Assembly (NCBI GenBank): GCA_950060715.1
Contig: CATLVA010000029.1
Span: forward strand, 1 to 9,966
Length of the DNA stretch: 9,966 bases
Source of the DNA: an uncultured Oligoflexia bacterium
GTDB lineage: Bacteria > Bdellovibrionota > Bacteriovoracia > Bacteriovoracales > Bacteriovoracaceae
Reading direction: 5' to 3'
Shown here piece after piece: positions 5,902 through 9,966 of the stretch (its first letter is position 1; every line of letters starts with the position of its first letter). The translations under genes were made by a program, and so were the position numbers. The notes under the pieces were generated by a model. It was not told the origin of the DNA. It ran no database searches and was given only the letters and a program-made list of their open reading frames with translations.

Positions 5902-7290
5902 TTAGTTGAGCTGAATTGTTAGGGTCTTAGGCCCTACATTCAATTCCAAGTTAAACAGTTGTAGTAAATGATTCAGAAGTTTATGCTGTGGCAATTGAAG
6001 TTTTGAAATATCACTACTGGTATTAATACTAATACAATCCTTTTTCTCTTTTATATTGACCTCAAATTGTTTCGTATCAGATAGTCGAACTAAATCAGAG
6101 TGCGATGTCATAGTTAGTAAATCATTGAGAATTAAATAAAAGACCATAGTGAGAACTGAGGAGTTTGCGCTAATTTTGAATTCTTTTTCGAGTATAAAAT
6201 TGTAGTTTAATTTTAAATTACTCTCAACCATCCTAAATTTTAATAGTTCATAGGCTTGGCCGACAGCAGCTTCCCAATTGAGGCTTTGTGTTTCTTCAAT
6301 ATTCTTCCTAGAGAAGCCAAGAAAAGTTTGAACAAGGCCTTTGCATCGATAAATAGTTTCCTTCATTTTTTTAAAGGAATCCATCATCTCATCTTCATGA
6401 TCATCCAACATTAAAACATCCAGTGCCGCAGAAATTCCACCTAGCGGATTATTCAACTCATGTGCAATTGATGAGCTGATAATTCCCAGCTCTTCATTAC
6501 TCTGCATACTTTTGTCATTTTCAAGTTTATAAATAATCGAGAGTTTTGTGTTAGGGTTTAGAATGATAACTTCAACTTCCCAATCAATCTCTTCTGAATC
6601 AAACTTTGTATTTTTTAAAGGTACATCTGTTGGATTTAAATTAAATTGCTTGAAAGCTTCGTTAAACCATAATACTTCGCCAGAGTTGTCTCGAAGGAGA
6701 AGTCCATGCTCAATTTGGTCTAAACTTTGATTGAGTATCTGGGAATGCTTTTGATAATGATTAAGTTCTTTAATAAACTGCCTGAGTAAAGCCTGAATAT
6801 ATTCAAAAGCTAGCTCATTTGGAGAAAGTGAATTTAAACTCAAAGGAATTAAATCAATAGTTCTCTCTTCGAAAAATTTATCAATCGCATCTACTAAATT
6901 GTCTTCAATTATCGCGGGAGTACCATTAAAAATTGTCCTGACATCTTTTGAATCAAATTCTTTTAGAAGTGCGGCTTCACTAGAGAATCTTGAAAGTTCA
7001 AGCTCAGACTCAATTATAAAGAAAATTTCATCTAAGTTACTTGAAATTTCAAAGAAAATTATTTCGCTCATGGATTCAAATAGACCTACATTTGCGGCAG
7101 GGTATTTGAAAACTAAATCGACTTCCTTATTAAAATCCTCTAAGACTTGATGATCTTCTCGAATAAAGATAAGCCTCTTACTTTGCACACCTTCTTCCCA
7201 GGCTGAAATATCGCGATCAAGTAGGAAATCCTTTATCTCTCTCGATAGTTCTGACTGAGAAAAATCTGGTGAAAAATAATAGCTGAGCAT
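5902..7290 (-). CDS. Soluble PAS histidine-kinase-like protein with degenerate ATP-binding domain
   Basis: 462 residues with no membrane segment. Residues 1-175 are acidic and unrecognised. A PAS-like region follows (about 180-260, with QSLDQIEHGLLLRDNSGEVLWFNEAF). The dimerisation/phosphoacceptor helix is clear: SIAHELNNPLGGIS with H277, a good H-box. The C-terminal domain (about 335-462) lies where the HATPase belongs but has lost its marks: the N-box reads LILNDLLTMTS, keeping one Asn (389) but with Thr at the second; no DxGxG is present (INTSSDIS there); the GLGL box appears as HKLL. No frameshift is evident, as the frame is open and ends with the expected strand. It may be a phosphotransfer or scaffold protein, or a non-catalytic partner of another kinase. 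No response regulator is adjacent. The start ATG is 3 bases after the M23 gene stop, with a weak GGA further back. It is the last gene of the minus-strand operon. Confidence 0.78.
   Translation of the reverse strand: MLSYYFSPDFSQSELSREIKDFLLDRDISAWEEGVQSKRLIFIREDHQVLEDFNKEVDLVFKYPAANVGLFESMSEIIFFEISSNLDEIFFIIESELELSRFSSEAALLKEFDSKDVRTIFNGTPAIIEDNLVDAIDKFFEERTIDLIPLSLNSLSPNELAFEYIQALLRQFIKELNHYQKHSQILNQSLDQIEHGLLLRDNSGEVLWFNEAFKQFNLNPTDVPLKNTKFDSEEIDWEVEVIILNPNTKLSIIYKLENDKSMQSNEELGIISSSIAHELNNPLGGISAALDVLMLDDHEDEMMDSFKKMKETIYRCKGLVQTFLGFSRKNIEETQSLNWEAAVGQAYELLKFRMVESNLKLNYNFILEKEFKISANSSVLTMVFYLILNDLLTMTSHSDLVRLSDTKQFEVNIKEKKDCISINTSSDISKLQLPQHKLLNHLLQLFNLELNVGPKTLTIQLN
5912..5942. terminator. 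Weak hairpin between convergent operons, possible terminator
   Basis: TGAAT (5912-5916) pairs with ATTCA (5938-5942), and TAGGG (5920-5924) with CCCTA (5932-5936), with an internal loop and a 7-base end loop. It lies in the last codons of the kinase-like gene, just past the stop of the plus-strand operon. On the minus strand a run of T follows about 12 bases later, which is too far for a standard terminator. It is at the right place for both operons but is weak. Confidence 0.3.
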
Positions 7291-7293
7291 TAT

Positions 7294-8223
7294 TTATTTT
7301 AATCCAAACTGTTTTTTTGATGACTCAACGAGAGAAGCACCATCAGCGGCTTTTCCAGCGACTTTCACTCCCCAATGCAAATGAGGCCCGGACACTCTTC
7401 CGGTCTTTCCGGCAAGACCAATAATTTGGCCTTTCACAACTGGCTGGCCTTGTTGAACATCAATTCTAGAAAGGTGAGCATAAAGCGTGAAGATATCCAT
7501 TCCGTGATCTACAATAACCACATTTCCCGTATAGAATAAATCACCGACAAAGACTACCCTCCCGCTGTTTGCCACTGGTATCTTAACTCCAACAGCAGCA
7601 CGAAAATCGGTACCTAAATGAGAAGTCTTTTTTAGATCGTTAAAGACTCGTCTCTTTCCAAAGTCGCTGGTAATTTTAGTGTAAAGTGGCATTCTAAAAG
7701 GCTGATCAAAAAGAAACTCCGGAGCAGAGCTATTGTAGATATCTCTGGTCATTAGCCATTCTTTCTCAACTCTCTTTTTAGCCTCTTCAGAAAGAACGAC
7801 CTTACTTTTTGCCACTCTAAGTTGTTCTTCTTTGTATGGAAATTGAGAAATTTCTACATTTAAAATCACTCTTCCATCTTCTAGAGCACATGTTCTTTGA
7901 GTTTCTTCAGAGTAATAATCTTCGCTATAATAAATTTTCGCAGTACCAGTTTTGACTCGAAATTTTAGTTTATCAGGCTTGGCTTCCAAATTTTCTGTAC
8001 TACAAATTGCCTCATATGTGCCGTCAGCAAGAGGAAGATTCATTTCGATATATTCGAGTTGTCCGTTTTTGACGCTTATACTCTGTGGAGTGATTTCAGG
8101 AAGGACTTTTTTCTCTTCTTTTTTAGCTTCTACTTTTTGTGAAAGAGGAGTGATATTTGCTGAGGCACAGCTTAAAAGAATAAAAAATAAACTAAACTTT
8201 CTTAACTTCTGCACTACCATCAT
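7294..8223 (-). CDS. M23 (LytM-type) metallopeptidase, probable lipoprotein
   Basis: Predicted envelope zinc endopeptidase cutting peptide cross-links in peptidoglycan. 309 residues. The N terminus has basic residues, a hydrophobic run and LLSC with C19, a reasonable lipobox, so it is probably lipidated and faces the periplasm. A Lys/Glu-rich linker (about 28-42) and a beta-rich region (about 45-140, cysteines 74 and 112) come before the M23 domain (about 175-295). The zinc ligands are present: H202 and D206 in SHLGTDFRA and H283 in HLHWG; H250 in LYAHL and H281 complete the catalytic set, so unlike EnvC/NlpD it should be active. The ATG at 8223 overlaps the end of xseA by 32 bases and has AAGGA (8233-8237) 9 bases before it. 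Sharing an operon with the S41 protease suggests a role in wall remodelling. The peptidase call is firm; target and lipidation are inferred. Confidence 0.9.
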   Translation of the reverse strand: MMVVQKLRKFSLFFILLSCASANITPLSQKVEAKKEEKKVLPEITPQSISVKNGQLEYIEMNLPLADGTYEAICSTENLEAKPDKLKFRVKTGTAKIYYSEDYYSEETQRTCALEDGRVILNVEISQFPYKEEQLRVAKSKVVLSEEAKKRVEKEWLMTRDIYNSSAPEFLFDQPFRMPLYTKITSDFGKRRVFNDLKKTSHLGTDFRAAVGVKIPVANSGRVVFVGDLFYTGNVVIVDHGMDIFTLYAHLSRIDVQQGQPVVKGQIIGLAGKTGRVSGPHLHWGVKVAGKAADGASLVESSKKQFGLK

Positions 8224-9451
8224 AAAAATTAATCCTTAACTTTGAGTTTGGGTTAATTTTAACAAAATCTTTATAACTTGTAATGACTGAATTCTCATCT
8301 TCGAGATAAGTATACCCTCTTTCAAGTACATTATGGGGGCTTAAACTTTTTAGAGCCCTAGTAAATACATCAAGTTTTGCTTGTCGTTCTTTCTGCTGAC
8401 TCTCCATGGCCCGAACAGCATCATCTATCAACTCTTCAAGGCGAAGCTTTTTATCTGAGATGGCCAGCTGTGACTCCATTGCATGTAAATTAACTCGGCC
8501 AAGTCTTTGTCTTTGGAGCCCTAACCTTTTCTCTAATAAGTAAACAAAATGAGATGGATTCACTTTCTCGATACGCTCTAAAACTTTTAATTTAAATCCA
8601 CGAAAGGTCTGACCTAGATTTCTCATGGCATAGTCCATTCGTTGTTTGATTTTGGTTTGTGGTTCAGAAATATATTCTGCAGCTGCTGATGGTGTTTCAA
8701 GTCTAAGATCAGCAACAAAATCACTTAAACTAAAATCCACTTGGTGACCTACCGCACTTATTGTTGGAGTTTTGGCTTTATAAATTTCACGTACTAATTG
8801 TTCGTCGTTAAATGCCCATAAATCTTCTAAGGAGCCTCCTCCTCGAGTCAGCAATATGAGATCGATATCCGCCTGAGAGTCCGCCCACCTCAAAGCCTTG
8901 ATCAAACTCCTGGGAGCCTGATCTCCTTGAACCAAGCAAGGGATGATGAGTACATCACACCAAATAGATCTTCTTTTTATAATATTCACAAAATCGTGGA
9001 CTGCGGCGCCTGTTGCTGCTGTTAAAACAGCAATTCTTCCCGGAAATTTGGGTATTTCTTTTTTGTGAGCTGCTTCAAACAGTCCTTCGCTAAGTAGCTT
9101 TTGTTTTAAGGCTTCAAATTGTTGTTTAAGATCACCTTTGCCAGCTTTCGTAATTTTCTTTGCGATTAACTGAAAGGTTCCTCTTTTGGAGTAAACATTA
9201 ATAGGTCCGCTAACAATAACCTTATCTCCATCTCGCATCATTTTCACTTGGGGATTTCTAAGAGCATCCCCGCGAAACAATGCGCATGATAATGAAGCAT
9301 CGGCATCAGAAAGAGTAAAATAAATATGACCAGTCTTTGAGGGAGATAAATTAGAAATTTCTCCAGAGACTTCGATATGGGAAAATTCAAATTCTAGCGA
9401 AGTTTTAATCGCATTAACAATGTCTTTAACACTTAAAACTTCACTAGTCAT
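8192..9451 (-). CDS. xseA: Exodeoxyribonuclease VII large subunit
   Basis: Catalytic subunit of ExoVII, a cytoplasmic nuclease that degrades single-stranded DNA from both ends without metal, in complex with several XseB subunits. 419 residues, slightly shorter than E. coli (456). An N-terminal OB fold (about 5-100; VSGEISNLSPSKTGHIYFTL) binds DNA. The catalytic region shows FPGRIAVLTAATGAAVHDF (near 136-154), RGGGSLEDLWAFNDE (203-217) and GHQVDFSLSDFVADLR (235-250), with TPSAAAEY after it. A long helical stretch (about 265-370) should be the coiled coil that holds XseB. The small subunit gene, often next to xseA, is not in this window. The ATG at 9451 has no clear ribosome site but lies 6 bases after the stop of the upstream protease gene, so reinitiation is likely. 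Its end overlaps the M23 gene by 32 bases. Confidence 0.95.
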   Translation of the reverse strand: MTSEVLSVKDIVNAIKTSLEFEFSHIEVSGEISNLSPSKTGHIYFTLSDADASLSCALFRGDALRNPQVKMMRDGDKVIVSGPINVYSKRGTFQLIAKKITKAGKGDLKQQFEALKQKLLSEGLFEAAHKKEIPKFPGRIAVLTAATGAAVHDFVNIIKRRSIWCDVLIIPCLVQGDQAPRSLIKALRWADSQADIDLILLTRGGGSLEDLWAFNDEQLVREIYKAKTPTISAVGHQVDFSLSDFVADLRLETPSAAAEYISEPQTKIKQRMDYAMRNLGQTFRGFKLKVLERIEKVNPSHFVYLLEKRLGLQRQRLGRVNLHAMESQLAISDKKLRLEELIDDAVRAMESQQKERQAKLDVFTRALKSLSPHNVLERGYTYLEDENSVITSYKDFVKINPNSKLRINFYDGSAEVKKV

Positions 9452-9457
9452 ATTTGA

Positions 9458-9966
9458 TTATTTTTTCTGATAAAAAGAAAATGTTTTAATAAATTTTATC
9501 GCCTGCAGAACTTGATAATCATCTGAAGCTTTGTATTTTCTAAAAATATCTTCTTTACCTTTAGATTCATTCTTCTTTTTCTTACGCGCTTGTATTCTTT
9601 CTGCACGCTCAATTCTCTCTTTCTTTTCTTCCTCGAGACGAGCTTCTTTTTCTTCAGCAGTTTCAATTGTAGCCGTTAGGTGATTTCGTAGGTCTTTTTC
9701 TCTAATATAACTTGCTTGTTTCTCATTTTCTTCCATCCATGAGTTCTCCATTTCTGCGATCTCGATGTCAGGAACAATTCCTAGAGCTTGAATCTTTCTA
9801 TTTTTTGGAGTCATATATTGAGCAATCGTTAACTTTACACCATTCTCATCATCAATTGGAACGACTGTCTGTACAGACCCTTTTCCAAAAGTCTGAGACC
9901 CCATGATCAGCCCTCGTTTATAATCCTGGATAGCTCCAGCGACAATCTCAGAGGCTGAAGCGGAAG
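9458..9966 (-). CDS. ctpA: C-terminal processing protease (S41 family), 5' end outside the window
   Basis: Only the last 168 codons are seen. They contain the end of the S41 catalytic core: [15 protein letters not shown] followed by [13 protein letters not shown]. The Ser at the third visible residue and the Lys of FGKG are 25 residues apart, as for the catalytic Ser/Lys pair in CtpA. The strand [23 protein letters not shown] that closes the core follows (family form: TxAxYxTPxGRxIxxxGIxPDI). The PDZ domain and signal sequence would lie before the window edge. These proteases act in the periplasm and trim protein C termini, often of wall hydrolases. The tail is unusual: about 55 residues very rich in Glu, Lys and Arg, likely a charged coiled coil, ending in FSFYQKK. 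First visible gene of the operon with xseA, the M23 peptidase and the kinase-like gene. The family is sure; the symbol is approximate. Confidence 0.9.
   Translation of the reverse strand, partial: SASASEIVAGAIQDYKRGLIMGSQTFGKGSVQTVVPIDDENGVKLTIAQYMTPKNRKIQALGIVPDIEIAEMENSWMEENEKQASYIREKDLRNHLTATIETAEEKEARLEEEKKERIERAERIQARKKKKNESKGKEDIFRKYKASDDYQVLQAIKFIKTFSFYQKK

Noticed and set aside
6180..7290. Frameshift as the cause of the odd kinase C terminus
   Set aside because: The frame is open throughout and the last strand and helix match the expected order, so loss of motifs looks like divergence and not a sequencing error.
1..9966. Defence system, prophage, transposon, CRISPR or biosynthetic cluster
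   Set aside because: No transposase, integrase, terminal repeats, spaced direct repeats, toxin-antitoxin pair or modular enzymes are seen; apart from the left edge the gene content is ordinary metabolism and envelope functions.

Overview
The window is a dense, AT-rich bacterial segment, in style about 35-40% GC with short intergenic gaps and ATG starts with modest Shine-Dalgarno sites. It looks like a Gram-negative chromosome or MAG contig: there is a lipoprotein M23 peptidase, an S41 processing protease and a CNT-type nucleoside importer of the Vibrio kind. The flavour of the proteins, including a DUF2914 protein, resembles Bdellovibrionota (Bacteriovorax/Peredibacter-like). That assignment is an impression from protein style and was not tested by any search.

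Layout. (1) 1-180 is foreign in composition (about 57% GC, against about 34% in the next 180 bases) and encodes an internal YajQ fragment on the minus strand. It stops abruptly where a 5'-truncated DUF2914 gene (+) begins, so this is a junction, probably an assembly chimera. (2) 605-2383 (-) holds a concentrative nucleoside transporter (nupC-like) and, upstream of it, a small exported or membrane protein of unknown function. (3) 2469-5896 (+) is a tightly coupled operon: pyrimidine-nucleoside/thymidine phosphorylase, trimeric purine-nucleoside phosphorylase, and a DEDDh 3'-5' exonuclease with a large unrecognised C-terminal region. (4) 5902-9966 (-) is a second operon, read from right to left: C-terminal processing protease (S41, cut by the window end), exodeoxyribonuclease VII large subunit (xseA), LytM/M23 lipoprotein peptidase, and a soluble PAS histidine-kinase-like protein whose H-box is intact but whose ATP-binding domain is badly eroded.

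How it fits together. The transporter would import nucleosides, and the two phosphorylases would split pyrimidine and 6-oxopurine nucleosides to base plus (deoxy)ribose-1-phosphate. This makes a compact salvage module, though with the importer in a separate transcription unit. The right-hand operon mixes envelope peptidases with DNA metabolism. A 73-base divergent region (2396-2468) seems to carry two face-to-face promoters with overlapping -10 boxes, and a good sigma70-type promoter precedes nupC.

No tRNA, rRNA, CRISPR, insertion sequence or phage gene was seen, and there is no gene-free stretch longer than about 115 bases. I found no convincing wholly new system. The most notable items are the chimeric left edge, the kinase-like protein with a degenerate catalytic domain, and the unassigned C-terminal region of the exonuclease.
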